Part shown: positions 1-6,847 of the stretch, in pieces
How positions within the stretch are numbered: position 1 is the stretch's first letter
Layout: every line of letters begins with the position of its first letter
IMG/VR virus record: IMGVR_UViG_3300042691_029660
Span: 1 to 25,695 of that record
DNA: 25,695 bases
From: a virus
Reading direction: 5' to 3' (one strand)
Program-made: the position numbers and the translations under genes
The notes under the pieces: generated by a model
Told to the model about the DNA's origin: nothing
What the model saw: only the letters and a program-made list of their open reading frames with translations
Databases searched by the model: none

Positions 1-1
1 T

Positions 2-61
2 ATTGAGAAAAAACAACTTTTTGCTTCATATTTATTGAAGAAGCGGGCAAGAAATGACTAA
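2..61 (+). CDS. C-terminal end of an upstream gene (partial)
   Basis: Reading frame 2 is open from the window edge to a TAA at 59-61 and gives a basic tail ending KKRARND. The stop overlaps the ATG of the next gene (54) by eight bases, the usual arrangement for co-translated phage genes. In T4-like phages the gene before the scaffold is often the prohead protease or portal, so one of these is plausible, but nothing in these 19 residues identifies it. Confidence 0.3.
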   Translation: MEKKQLFASYLLKKRARND

Positions 62-605
62 AGGCATAAGCGTAGTAAGTGGCTCAACTCATATTCATAA
101 GATATTGAATGACGGAACTGTGAGTTTCAGCGGCTCTATTCAGATAACAGGTTCTTTGCTACCGCAAGGAGATGCAATAAGAACGATTGGTTCTCCACAA
201 AATAGATGGAATGATATATATGCTCAACAAACAACTGTTGGTGCAGTATTTGAAACTGGTCTAACAACACAAGAACTTGCAGAATATCCAACAGGAACAG
301 TTGTTGTTTGGGAAAATGGGAAAGCAATACCTTGCTATAAAAAAGAGGATCATCGTGTTGTTGGAGCAACACTGCACGGCAAAGAGCAGCCGATAATATT
401 AGGCGCAGAATATGTTCTTGTTACTGGAAAAGTAAATGAAGGCGACTGGATCGTTACAAGCGACAAACATGGTCATGGATGTGCAGCAAAAATAAGAACA
501 ATTTTTGGAACAAAACGAGACTTATTTGGTAAAGTAATAGCACAAGCACTTGAAAATGTAGATGGAGAAAGTAATTTAATAAAATGCTTTATAAATAAAC
601 TATAG
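54..605 (+). CDS. fibre-like phage structural protein
   Basis: A 183-residue protein. The N-terminal part is beta-rich and Gly/Ser/Thr-rich and contains IGSPQNRWNDIYA (about residues 46-58), a pattern common in phage fibre and appendage proteins just before a C-terminal domain. The C-terminal part (about 70-183) has the order PTGTVVVWENG, VVGATLHG, VTGKVNEGDWIVTSD, which resembles the beta-rich C-terminal module of many fibre proteins. ATG 54 is the first start after an in-frame TGA at 36-38. The Shine-Dalgarno is weak, so the gene is probably coupled to the upstream one. It sits directly before the scaffold gene, an unusual place for a fibre protein, so a head-decoration role is also possible. 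The family match is by pattern only. Confidence 0.5.
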   Translation: MTKGISVVSGSTHIHKILNDGTVSFSGSIQITGSLLPQGDAIRTIGSPQNRWNDIYAQQTTVGAVFETGLTTQELAEYPTGTVVVWENGKAIPCYKKEDHRVVGATLHGKEQPIILGAEYVLVTGKVNEGDWIVTSDKHGHGCAAKIRTIFGTKRDLFGKVIAQALENVDGESNLIKCFINKL

Positions 606-642
606 TTTTGCCCATGGTTATGGTAAGTTGTCAAAAATAAAA

Positions 643-650
643 CTATTTAG
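643..650 (+). promoter_or_regulatory. candidate late promoter motif before scaffold gene
   Basis: CTATTTAG lies 31 bases before the ATG at 682. Close relatives (CTATTTAT) precede the LamG, propeller, gp13 and sheath genes at similar distances. The position fits a -10 element read by a T4 gp55-like late sigma factor, although T4's own late box is TATAAATA. The role is inferred from recurrence. Confidence 0.35.
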
Positions 651-668
651 TTCAGTAAAGTGTATTTT

Positions 669-673
669 AGGAG
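669..673 (+). promoter_or_regulatory. Shine-Dalgarno that fixes the scaffold start
   Basis: AGGAG sits eight bases before ATG 682. The longer open frame beginning with TTG at 628 has no ribosome binding site and would add a non-conserved leader, so 682 is the preferred start. Confidence 0.8.
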
Positions 674-681
674 TATTTTTA

Positions 682-2073
682 ATGAGCAGTTCAAAGCTAT
701 TAGAACAAGCAATAGTAGATGCACAAGCACTACGAGATTCAGCATATAAAAGTGCTCAAGCAGCACTATTAGAAAAATTTGCTCCACAAGTAAAAGAAGC
801 AGTAGAAAAACTGTTAGAGCAAGACGAAGAAGATGAAATGAGTGCTGATACTCCATCGCCAACTGATGCTCTTGCTGGTGGTCAAAGTGACATGCCAACT
901 GTTGATTTTGGTGGTGCTCCACCGGATGAATCAAATAAAGGTTATGTTGCTGGTACTGCCAGTGATATTCCACTCGCTGCAACAGATGGAGAAAAACTTT
1001 GTCCTTGTCCAGATGATGAAGAAGAAGTTTCATTAGAAATAAATCTTGCCGATCTTGCCGATCAATTACAAATAGGTGATAAAGAAGAAGAACCAGGTTC
1101 TATGGGATTAGAACAAACTCCACCAGCAATGGGTGGAACTGGTCTGGCAGAAAGTTTAGAGCTTGAAAGCATTGAACTTGAAGAAGATATTCTTGAAGAA
1201 GAAGAACTTGCCGAAGTAGATTTAGATGAAGCACTAAGCGAAATGGATATTCCAGGAAGTGAAGAGTATTCTTTTTACAAAGATCAGCAACAAGAACAGC
1301 CAGTTTTTGAGAAGTTCAAAGATGCACTAAAAGTAGCATTTGGCAAAGAGTTTGTTGATAAGCTTTCACCAGAAGAAATAAGCAATTATATGGATCGCTA
1401 TGAAATGACTGATGATCCAAGTATGCCTCTTGTAAAAAAGAGCGAAGAAGAAACCTTTACACCAGGTTCCAGTGATGAACCTGCAGGTCCATTTGCAGCA
1501 ACAGAAGAAAAGAAACTTTCTGCAAAACAACAAAAAATAGCCAGTGCTGCTCCTCCAGCAGATGAAATAACTGGTGCTGACTTTGCTGCTCTGAGGGCAG
1601 ATAAAAAACAAATAAAAGAATCAAAAACAACCGAACTATTAAAAGCATCGCAAGTTCTCCTAAAAGAAGTTGAGAGCAAAGATGCAAAAATAAACAAACT
1701 CTTGGAAGAGAATAAATCATTCTCTTCCACCATAGAACAAATGTCTGTTGCATTCAAGAAACTTGAAGAAGTAAATCTACTGAATGCCAGACTGTTTTAT
1801 GAAAATCAGATCTTGAAAAGCGCCTCCTTGAATGAGCGACAAAAAACACAAATTGTCGAAGCTGTTTCCAAGGCTGATTCTGTTAGTGAAGCAAAAACAA
1901 TATATGAAACACTAATCAATTCAGTGGGTGGTCATGCAAAAGAAGAACGTTCACCAAAATCACTGAATGAAGCGATTAGTAAAAAGAGTTCATTCCGTTT
2001 GCCTCACAAACAAGCAGAACAACCAGTTGATCAAAATAAAGATCGTTGGTTGAGATTAGCCGGTATCAAATGA
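682..2073 (+). CDS. 22: prohead core scaffolding protein (gp22-like)
   Basis: A 463-residue internal scaffold that would assemble with the capsid protein and be removed by the prohead protease. The first 50 residues form a charged helix (SSKLLEQAIVDAQALRDSAY). The long middle (about 50-290) is very acidic and low in complexity. The C-terminal third (about 310-440) is a coiled coil containing NLLNARLFYENQILKS and SLNERQKTQIVEAVSKA, the signature stretch of T4-like prohead core proteins. T4 gp22 is 269 residues, so this version is much longer, mainly in the acidic middle. That middle holds many [LI]xE tripeptides, the cleavage preference of T4-type prohead proteases. The gene is directly followed by the capsid gene, as in T4. 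Confidence 0.8.
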   Translation: MSSSKLLEQAIVDAQALRDSAYKSAQAALLEKFAPQVKEAVEKLLEQDEEDEMSADTPSPTDALAGGQSDMPTVDFGGAPPDESNKGYVAGTASDIPLAATDGEKLCPCPDDEEEVSLEINLADLADQLQIGDKEEEPGSMGLEQTPPAMGGTGLAESLELESIELEEDILEEEELAEVDLDEALSEMDIPGSEEYSFYKDQQQEQPVFEKFKDALKVAFGKEFVDKLSPEEISNYMDRYEMTDDPSMPLVKKSEEETFTPGSSDEPAGPFAATEEKKLSAKQQKIASAAPPADEITGADFAALRADKKQIKESKTTELLKASQVLLKEVESKDAKINKLLEENKSFSSTIEQMSVAFKKLEEVNLLNARLFYENQILKSASLNERQKTQIVEAVSKADSVSEAKTIYETLINSVGGHAKEERSPKSLNEAISKKSSFRLPHKQAEQPVDQNKDRWLRLAGIK

Positions 2074-2077
2074 TACC
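2062..2077 (+). promoter_or_regulatory. leader hairpin before capsid gene
   Basis: GGTATC-AAAT-GATACC forms a perfect 6-bp stem with a 4-base loop. It contains the scaffold stop codon and ends 12 bases before the AGGAG (2090-2094) of the capsid gene. Similar hairpins precede other highly expressed structural genes here. It may affect mRNA stability or translation; it lacks a T-run, so it is not a terminator. Confidence 0.45.
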
Positions 2078-2101
2078 AAATATATTCACAGGAGTTATAA
2101 A

Positions 2102-3796
2102 ATGTCAGTAATCAAAAAATTAACAGAAGGTATCGTAAAGCGTGACCTTGAAAAAGAAGGTGGCGCACTACTCAGCAAATGGTCAGACACAGGTCTATTA
2201 GAAGGTATTGGCGATGATCGCGCAAAAGCGAACATGGCTCGCCTACTAGAAAGTCAAGCACAAGAATTACTACGTGAAGCGAACACAATGTCAGGAGGTG
2301 ATGTAGAAGGTTTCGCTGCGGTTGCATTCCCAATCGTTCGCCGTGTATTCGGTAGCCTAATCGCTAACGAACTCGTCAGCGTACAACCAATGAGTCTCCC
2401 AAGCGGTCTAATCTTCTTCCTTGACTTCCAATTTGAACGTGATCGTGGTGCAAACCTTTCAGGTTCTTCACTATTCGGTGGTGGTGTTGTTGGTTCACAA
2501 CTCACTGGCGGTGTCAGTCTCAGCGGTCCAAATGCTGAAAACTCACTACGCGCTCTAAACCAAGGTTATTCACTACCAACCGGTTCTGGTAACGTAACAG
2601 TAAGTGCGGCAATTGCTTCCGGTACTTTCGGTGCTGGCGGCGCTCTTGACAAACTCTGCAAATTTGATGCTGATTTTGTCAGTGGTTCAACCACCGTAGC
2701 GGTATTCACTGTTCCAGTGGCGCAACTAACCAATCTTGATCGCAGTAGTCTTATTGCAATCAATGCAACACTACCAAGTGGTTCACTTGTTCGTCGTCTA
2801 ACCTCCAAAACAGACTCAACCGGTCTTGTTGATGTTGGTGGCGATACCTACACCCATGTTCGCATTGTTGTTGCAAGTCTCAATGGCGCAGTAAGTGCTG
2901 CCGACCTTGCTACAAATGCTGGCAGTCGTGCTGCAAGTTGGCCAATTGCTGATGTTATTGGCAATGCCGGTCTTGATGCTCAAGGTGCAGTTGTTGCTTC
3001 ACTTGTAACATTTGAAGGCGAAGCCAATATTCCAGAAATTGACATCAAAGTTGACAGTGTTGCTGTAACTGCCAAGACCCGCAAGCTCAAGGCAAAATGG
3101 ACACCAGAACTTGGTCAAGACCTCAATGCTTACCACAATCTTGATGCAGAAGTTGAACTCACTTCAATTCTCTCAGAACAGATTGGTCTTGAAATTGATC
3201 AAGAAATGCTTGGTGAACTTGTCAAAGGTGCTACCGCTGCAACACTATACTGGTCACGTCGTCCAGGTAAATTCGTTGATCGTACAACTGGTCTTGCGAT
3301 TGCCAGTGGTGTAAGTGATCCAAATGGTGCTGACTTCACCGGTAACGTCAGTATGTGGTACGAAACCCTCGTTGAAACAATCAATGATGTAAGTGCTGCA
3401 ATTCACCGTAAAACACTTCGTGGTGGTGCAAACTTCGTTGTTTGTGGACCAGAAGTTGCCAACATCCTTGAGTTCACCAGTGGCTTCCGTGCCAATGTTG
3501 TTCATGATGATGCCAAGGGCACTATCGGTGCTGTCAAAGCTGGTTCACTCAGTAAGAAATGGGATGTCTTTGTTGATCCATACTTCCCACGCAACCTGAT
3601 CCTTGTTGGTCGTAAAGGCAATAGTTTCCTCGAAAGTGGATTCGTATATGCTCCATATGTACCACTACAAGTTACACCAACCATCTTTGGTACTGAAGAT
3701 TTCGTACCACGTAAGGGTGTCATGACCCGTTACGCCAAGAAGATGGTACGTCCAGACATGTACGGCTTGGTTGTGATCCAGGATCTCTTAGGTTGA
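2102..3796 (+). CDS. 23: major capsid protein (gp23-like)
   Basis: A 564-residue HK97-fold capsid protein of the T4 gp23 family. Near the N-terminus, FPIVRRVFGSLIANELVSVQPMSLPSG (split at about 77-103) matches the gp23 hallmark (RR...N L.A....VQPM..P.GLIF). KLKAKWTPELGQDLNAYHNLD around residue 327 onward, followed by ELTSILSEQIGLEIDQEML, matches gp23's KARYTVELAQDL...D.E.ELS.IL..EI..EI. A prohead protease site is likely at L57-R58-E59|A60, which would leave a mature protein of about 505 residues. AGGAG lies seven bases upstream of the ATG. Codons are less AT-biased than in neighbours, as expected for the most abundant virion protein. A strong terminator follows. The cleavage site is inferred. 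Confidence 0.93.
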   Translation: MSVIKKLTEGIVKRDLEKEGGALLSKWSDTGLLEGIGDDRAKANMARLLESQAQELLREANTMSGGDVEGFAAVAFPIVRRVFGSLIANELVSVQPMSLPSGLIFFLDFQFERDRGANLSGSSLFGGGVVGSQLTGGVSLSGPNAENSLRALNQGYSLPTGSGNVTVSAAIASGTFGAGGALDKLCKFDADFVSGSTTVAVFTVPVAQLTNLDRSSLIAINATLPSGSLVRRLTSKTDSTGLVDVGGDTYTHVRIVVASLNGAVSAADLATNAGSRAASWPIADVIGNAGLDAQGAVVASLVTFEGEANIPEIDIKVDSVAVTAKTRKLKAKWTPELGQDLNAYHNLDAEVELTSILSEQIGLEIDQEMLGELVKGATAATLYWSRRPGKFVDRTTGLAIASGVSDPNGADFTGNVSMWYETLVETINDVSAAIHRKTLRGGANFVVCGPEVANILEFTSGFRANVVHDDAKGTIGAVKAGSLSKKWDVFVDPYFPRNLILVGRKGNSFLESGFVYAPYVPLQVTPTIFGTEDFVPRKGVMTRYAKKMVRPDMYGLVVIQDLLG

Positions 3797-3821
3797 TCTT
3801 AAAATAAAACCTATATAAAGC

Positions 3822-3848
3822 AAGCCCCTTCACAGGGGCTTCTTTATT
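3822..3848 (+). terminator. rho-independent terminator after capsid gene
   Basis: AAGCCCC-TTCACA-GGGGCTT, a perfect 7-bp GC-rich stem, is followed by TCTTTATTT. It closes the scaffold-capsid unit and separates it from the endonuclease. Confidence 0.85.
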
Positions 3849-3855
3849 TGTTAGA

Positions 3856-4446
3856 ATGTTTACTTATATGCAAGCAATCTATCAAATACGAAACAAAATA
3901 AATAATAAAATTTATATTGGAAGCACAAACAATATAAATAAACGATGGAATAATCATAAAAGTAAATTAAATAATAAAATACACGAAAATTCATATTTAC
4001 AAGCAGCTTGGGATAAATATGGAGAAGAAAATTTTGAATTTTCTATAATTGAAGAAGTAAATGACCAAAATAGAATAGAAAAAGAAATTTTTTATTTGCA
4101 AGAAACAAAAAGTTACGAAAGAGATATAGGTTATAATTTTGATAAAAATCCTACAGATAAGAGTGGTAAAAACAATCCATTTTATGGAAAACAACATTCA
4201 AAAGAAACTAAAGATAAAATTAAACTAATAGCTAATAATAGAAGTGATGAACTTAAAAATAAAATGGGAGAGAAGAATAGAGGCGAAAATAATAGTTCTG
4301 CTAAATTGAATAAACAAATAGTAGAAGAAATAAGAAACTTATATTCACTTGGTAATGAAACATATAAAAGTTTATCAAGAAAATATGGAGTCGGTAAATC
4401 AACAATACAAGCAATTATAGAATATAAATCTTGGAAGCACATTTGA
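3856..4446 (+). CDS. GIY-YIG homing endonuclease (free-standing)
   Basis: A 196-residue site-specific endonuclease that would cut capsid-region DNA of phages lacking it and so spread its own gene. The GIY-YIG nuclease domain covers residues 7-90: AIY (7-9), KIYIGS (18-23), R30 and H34 in KRWNNH, and E77 in RIEKEIFYLQ as the metal ligand. A NUMOD3 motif (NPFYGKQHSKET, 107-118) and a C-terminal helix-turn-helix (SAKLNKQIVEEIRNLY ... YGVGKSTIQAI, 148-187, ending SWKHI) provide DNA binding. All key residues are present, so it looks active. It is markedly more AT-rich than the capsid gene and has no Shine-Dalgarno at ATG 3856 or at the alternative ATG 3868 (which would begin MQAIYQI). It lies between two terminators, a typical insertion next to a conserved gene. 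Confidence 0.9.
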   Translation: MFTYMQAIYQIRNKINNKIYIGSTNNINKRWNNHKSKLNNKIHENSYLQAAWDKYGEENFEFSIIEEVNDQNRIEKEIFYLQETKSYERDIGYNFDKNPTDKSGKNNPFYGKQHSKETKDKIKLIANNRSDELKNKMGEKNRGENNSSAKLNKQIVEEIRNLYSLGNETYKSLSRKYGVGKSTIQAIIEYKSWKHI

Positions 4447-4448
4447 GC

Positions 4449-4481
4449 AAACTCGCCATGTTTCAGGCGGGTTTTCTTTTT
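4449..4481 (+). terminator. rho-independent terminator after homing endonuclease
   Basis: AAACTCGCC-ATGTTTCA-GGCGGGTTT gives a 9-bp stem with one G-U pair, followed by TCTTTTT. It starts two bases after the endonuclease stop codon. Confidence 0.85.
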
Positions 4482-4495
4482 GAACTATTCTAAAA

Positions 4496-4504
4496 CTATT
4501 TATA
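4496..4504 (+). promoter_or_regulatory. candidate late promoter motif before LamG gene
   Basis: CTATTTATA, 34 bases before ATG 4539, is identical to the motifs at 5403 and 6815. It lies directly after a terminator, which means a new promoter is needed here. Confidence 0.5.
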
Positions 4505-4512
4505 TTTGTTAT

Positions 4513-4530
4513 GCTGATAATCAGCGGAGG
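4513..4530 (+). promoter_or_regulatory. leader hairpin abutting Shine-Dalgarno
   Basis: GCTGA-TAA-TCAGC forms a 5-bp stem immediately followed by GGAGG (4526-4530), eight bases before the ATG. In the second copy the loop is TTT but the stem is unchanged, which suggests the stem is what is maintained. Confidence 0.5.
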
Positions 4531-4538
4531 AATAAACA

Positions 4539-5336
4539 ATGTTTTTTTATAGTGAAGCAACAGGTTCATCTGGAACAACAGATCCAATTGAACCAACAGT
4601 TATACCAGATACTTATGATCCATACTTTGCAAATGTATCATTATTATTAAAAGCAGATGGTGCAAACAATAGTACAACCTTTGTTGATAGTAGTCCCAAC
4701 AATCTTACTATTTCAAGATTCGGAGAAACTAAAATAAGTACAGTTAATAGCAAATACGGTAGTTCAAGTATTTATTTTGATGGCAACGGTGATTATTTGA
4801 CAGTTCCTTCAAATAATAATTTGAACTTTGGAACAGGAAGTTTTACAATTGAAATGTGGATAAATCCAACAGTAGCATCAAATACTCAACAAAAATATCT
4901 TTTTGGCAAAAGAGCAAACGTAGCTTCCTATAATTGGATGGTCAGCCTTATGGATTATGTCAATAATTCTACTACTAGTAATAAATATAGATTATATTTT
5001 TACGCCTCATTCAATGGTACAAGCTGGGGAATTTCAAAATCATTTGTAGGTAGCCAATATATCAATCCAAACGTTTGGACACACTTAGCATATGTCAGAA
5101 ATGGCAGTGATTGGAAGGCTTATATTAATGGTATTGGTTATTCATTAGGAACATCATCCGACAGCATTTCTTTTGATGCTTCAGCTTTTGGCATTGGAAC
5201 AAATACTGGCGGTGCACCTTCTACAGCTAATAGTGCATACCGTGGATATATTGATGATCTAAGAGTGACAAAAGGTGTTGCAAGATATACAACAAACTTT
5301 ACACCACCAAATTCACTTCACACAACTGGTGCCTGA
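4539..5336 (+). CDS. LamG/concanavalin A-like virion surface protein
   Basis: A 265-residue protein. After a short Thr/Pro-rich N-terminus (1-30) there is one Laminin_G_3-type jelly-roll domain (about 30-255). Its landmarks are SLLLKADG, YGSSSIYFDGNGDYLTVPS, GTGSFTIEMWINP, WTHLAYVRNGSDWKAYINGIG and GYIDDLRVTKGVARYTTNFTPP, the usual strand order of this family. Such domains bind glycans or decorate capsids and fibres, so a role in attachment to the host surface or particles is likely but not shown. No signal peptide is seen. The gene has its own promoter motif, Shine-Dalgarno and terminator, and shares its leader and first four codons with the next gene. Confidence 0.8.
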   Translation: MFFYSEATGSSGTTDPIEPTVIPDTYDPYFANVSLLLKADGANNSTTFVDSSPNNLTISRFGETKISTVNSKYGSSSIYFDGNGDYLTVPSNNNLNFGTGSFTIEMWINPTVASNTQQKYLFGKRANVASYNWMVSLMDYVNNSTTSNKYRLYFYASFNGTSWGISKSFVGSQYINPNVWTHLAYVRNGSDWKAYINGIGYSLGTSSDSISFDASAFGIGTNTGGAPSTANSAYRGYIDDLRVTKGVARYTTNFTPPNSLHTTGA

Positions 5337-5355
5337 TAGAAGATGACAAATTTAT

Positions 5356-5388
5356 AAACCCACCTGAAATATGGTGGGTTTTGTTTTT
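5356..5388 (+). terminator. rho-independent terminator after LamG gene
   Basis: AAACCCACC-TGAAATAT-GGTGGGTTT is a perfect 9-bp stem followed by TGTTTTT. The terminator after the propeller gene (6760) has the same loop and nearly the same stem. Confidence 0.9.
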
Positions 5389-5402
5389 GAACTATTCTAA
5401 AA

Positions 5403-5411
5403 CTATTTATA
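5403..5411 (+). promoter_or_regulatory. candidate late promoter motif before propeller gene
   Basis: CTATTTATA, 35 bases before ATG 5447, is part of the duplicated leader and directly follows a terminator. Confidence 0.5.
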
Positions 5412-5419
5412 GTTGTTAT

Positions 5420-5437
5420 GCTGATTTTCAGCGGAGG
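5420..5437 (+). promoter_or_regulatory. leader hairpin abutting Shine-Dalgarno (copy B)
   Basis: GCTGA-TTT-TCAGC is followed directly by GGAGG (5433-5437), nine bases before ATG 5447. The stem matches copy A while the loop differs. Confidence 0.5.
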
Positions 5438-5446
5438 ATTATATAA

Positions 5447-6736
5447 ATGTTTTTTTATAGAGAAATAATGCAGAATATAATAAAAAATTGGAAACAAAAG
5501 CAGATTTTATCTGGTACTTTGGCAACAAACACATCTGACTTTTTTGGTAATTCTGTTTCAATGAATTCTGCAGGTGATCGTATCATTGTTGGTGCCGAGA
5601 GAGATGAAAGAATTAGTGGCGCTGATGCACAGGGTCTTGCTTATATATATGTCAGTGGAACTGGTGGGTGGACACAACAACATATTCTAAGTGGAACTTT
5701 AGCAATAGAATCTGATTTTTTCGGTGTTTCAGTTGCAATGAATTCCATAGGTGATCGTGCTATTGTTGGTGCATATGCCGATGAAAGAAGTGGCGGCAGC
5801 GGCTCTTCTGGTCTTGCTTACCTATTTGTAAGTGGTGCTGGTGGATGGACACAACAAAGTATTATAAGTGGAAGTTTAGCAATACAAGGCAGCGATCAAT
5901 TTGGTTGGTCTGTTGGAATTAATTCCATAGGTGATTGTGTTGTTGTTGGTTCTGTAAGCGATGAAAGAAGCGGCGGTGCTACCAGCGAAGGTCTTGCTTA
6001 TGTATTTGTGAGTGGTGCTGGTGGATGGACAGAACAACATATATTAAGTGGAACTTTGGCAACACAAGCCAGTGATAGATTTGGCTGTTCTGTTGCGATG
6101 AATTCCATAGGTGATCGTATTGTTGTTGGTGCAGAAGACGATGAAAGAAGTGGTGGCGCGGCCAGCGAAGGTCTTGCTTATGTATTTGTCAGTGGAACCG
6201 GTGGCTGGACACAACAACATATTCTAAGTGGAAGTTTAGCGGGTGTTAATGACCAATTTGGCAATTCAGTTGCAATGAATTCTGCCGGTGATCGTGTTAT
6301 TGTTGGTGCTGAGCAAGATGAAAGAAACACAGGTGGTTTCTTACAGGAAGGTCTTGCTTACCTATTTATAAGCGGAACCAGTGGCTGGACTCAGCAACAT
6401 ATTTTAAGTTCAAGTTTAGCAGCCGGAGCCGATAACTTTGGTCATTCTGTTGCAATAAATTCCACAGGTGATCGTGTTATTGTTGGTGCTTATCTGGACG
6501 AAAGAAGTGGCAGTGTAGCTAATGAAGGTCTTGCTTATATATATGTCAGTGGAACTGGTGGTTGGACACAACAACATATTCTAAGTGGCACGTTGGCAAC
6601 AGATGCAACTGATTATTTTGGTTGGTCTGTTGCAATGAATTCTACCGGTGATCGTGTTGTAGTTGGTGCTCGTCAAGACGAAAGAATTAGTGGTAGTGCC
6701 GGTGAAGGTCTTGCTTATGTCTTCAATGAAGAATAA
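5447..6736 (+). CDS. seven-repeat FG-GAP-like beta-propeller protein
   Basis: A 429-residue protein made almost entirely of seven tandem repeats of about 58-60 residues. Each has the order FG.SVAMNS.GDR.IVGA..DER, then GLAY.(F/Y)VSG..GWTQQ(H)ILSG.LA. This is the FG-GAP/integrin-alpha type of blade. The N-terminus (about 15-27, WKQKQILSGTLA) supplies the GWTQQHILSGTLA strand missing after the last repeat, so a closed seven-bladed propeller with the usual N/C strand exchange is predicted. Propellers of this kind mediate adhesion or protein binding; a virion surface role beside the LamG protein is likely. There is no signal peptide. The start at 5447 is supported by the duplicated leader and GGAGG; an internal ATG at 5468 is less likely. 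Confidence 0.8.
   Translation: MFFYREIMQNIIKNWKQKQILSGTLATNTSDFFGNSVSMNSAGDRIIVGAERDERISGADAQGLAYIYVSGTGGWTQQHILSGTLAIESDFFGVSVAMNSIGDRAIVGAYADERSGGSGSSGLAYLFVSGAGGWTQQSIISGSLAIQGSDQFGWSVGINSIGDCVVVGSVSDERSGGATSEGLAYVFVSGAGGWTEQHILSGTLATQASDRFGCSVAMNSIGDRIVVGAEDDERSGGAASEGLAYVFVSGTGGWTQQHILSGSLAGVNDQFGNSVAMNSAGDRVIVGAEQDERNTGGFLQEGLAYLFISGTSGWTQQHILSSSLAAGADNFGHSVAINSTGDRVIVGAYLDERSGSVANEGLAYIYVSGTGGWTQQHILSGTLATDATDYFGWSVAMNSTGDRVVVGARQDERISGSAGEGLAYVFNEE
5520..6736 (+). repeat. seven tandem coding repeats (propeller blades)
   Basis: About 175-180 bases per unit, seven units, conserved at DNA level in stretches such as GGTCTTGCTTA, TGGACACAACAACATATT and GGTGATCGT. The near identity suggests recent expansion or ongoing recombination between units. 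Confidence 0.85.
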
Positions 6737-6759
6737 TCAGTAAGCATAGTTACCAACAT

Positions 6760-6794
6760 AAACCCATCTGAAATATGGTGGGTTTTCTTATTTT
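6760..6794 (+). terminator. rho-independent terminator after propeller gene
   Basis: AAACCCATC-TGAAATAT-GGTGGGTTT is a 9-bp stem with one G-U pair, followed by TCTTATTTT. It is nearly the same as the terminator at 5356, so it appears to be part of the same duplicated cassette. Confidence 0.85.
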
Positions 6795-6812
6795 GAATAA
6801 CATATATATGAT

Positions 6813-6837
6813 GACTATTTATAATAGTCTATAGGAG
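6813..6837 (+). promoter_or_regulatory. promoter motif and hairpin before gp13-like gene
   Basis: CTATTTATA (6815-6823) lies inside a near-palindrome, GACTATT-TAT-AATAGTC (6813-6829), 24 bases before ATG 6848. AGGAG (6833-6837) follows. The unit starts the neck and tail genes after a terminator. Whether the palindrome acts as DNA, for example a factor site, or as RNA cannot be told. Confidence 0.5.
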
Positions 6838-6847
6838 ACACACATAA

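Larger units (their letters stand above)
4477..4553 (+). repeat. duplicated leader, copy A
   Basis: This 77-base segment is almost identical to 5384-5461. It runs from the terminator T-run through the CTATTTATA motif, the GCTGA/TCAGC hairpin and GGAGG to the first codons (MFFY) of the next gene. Differences are one base after the promoter motif, two bases in the hairpin loop, and the Shine-Dalgarno to ATG spacer. Confidence 0.9.
5384..5461 (+). repeat. duplicated leader, copy B
   Basis: Second copy of the 4477-4553 leader, extending into the first 14 bases of the propeller gene. See copy A for the differences. Confidence 0.9.

Noticed and set aside
628-681. Longer scaffold ORF starting at TTG 628
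   Set aside because: No Shine-Dalgarno before it, while AGGAG at 669-673 is ideally placed for ATG 682; the added residues do not look like the family's N-terminus.
5520-6736. Regular repeats as a CRISPR array
   Set aside because: Repeats are about 175-180 bases, in frame and encode protein blades; there are no short spacers.
4497-6823. TATTTATA read on the minus strand as the T4 late box TATAAATA
   Set aside because: The reverse complement matches the T4 box exactly, but no minus-strand genes exist here, and the motif's fixed distance to plus-strand starts favours a plus-strand role.
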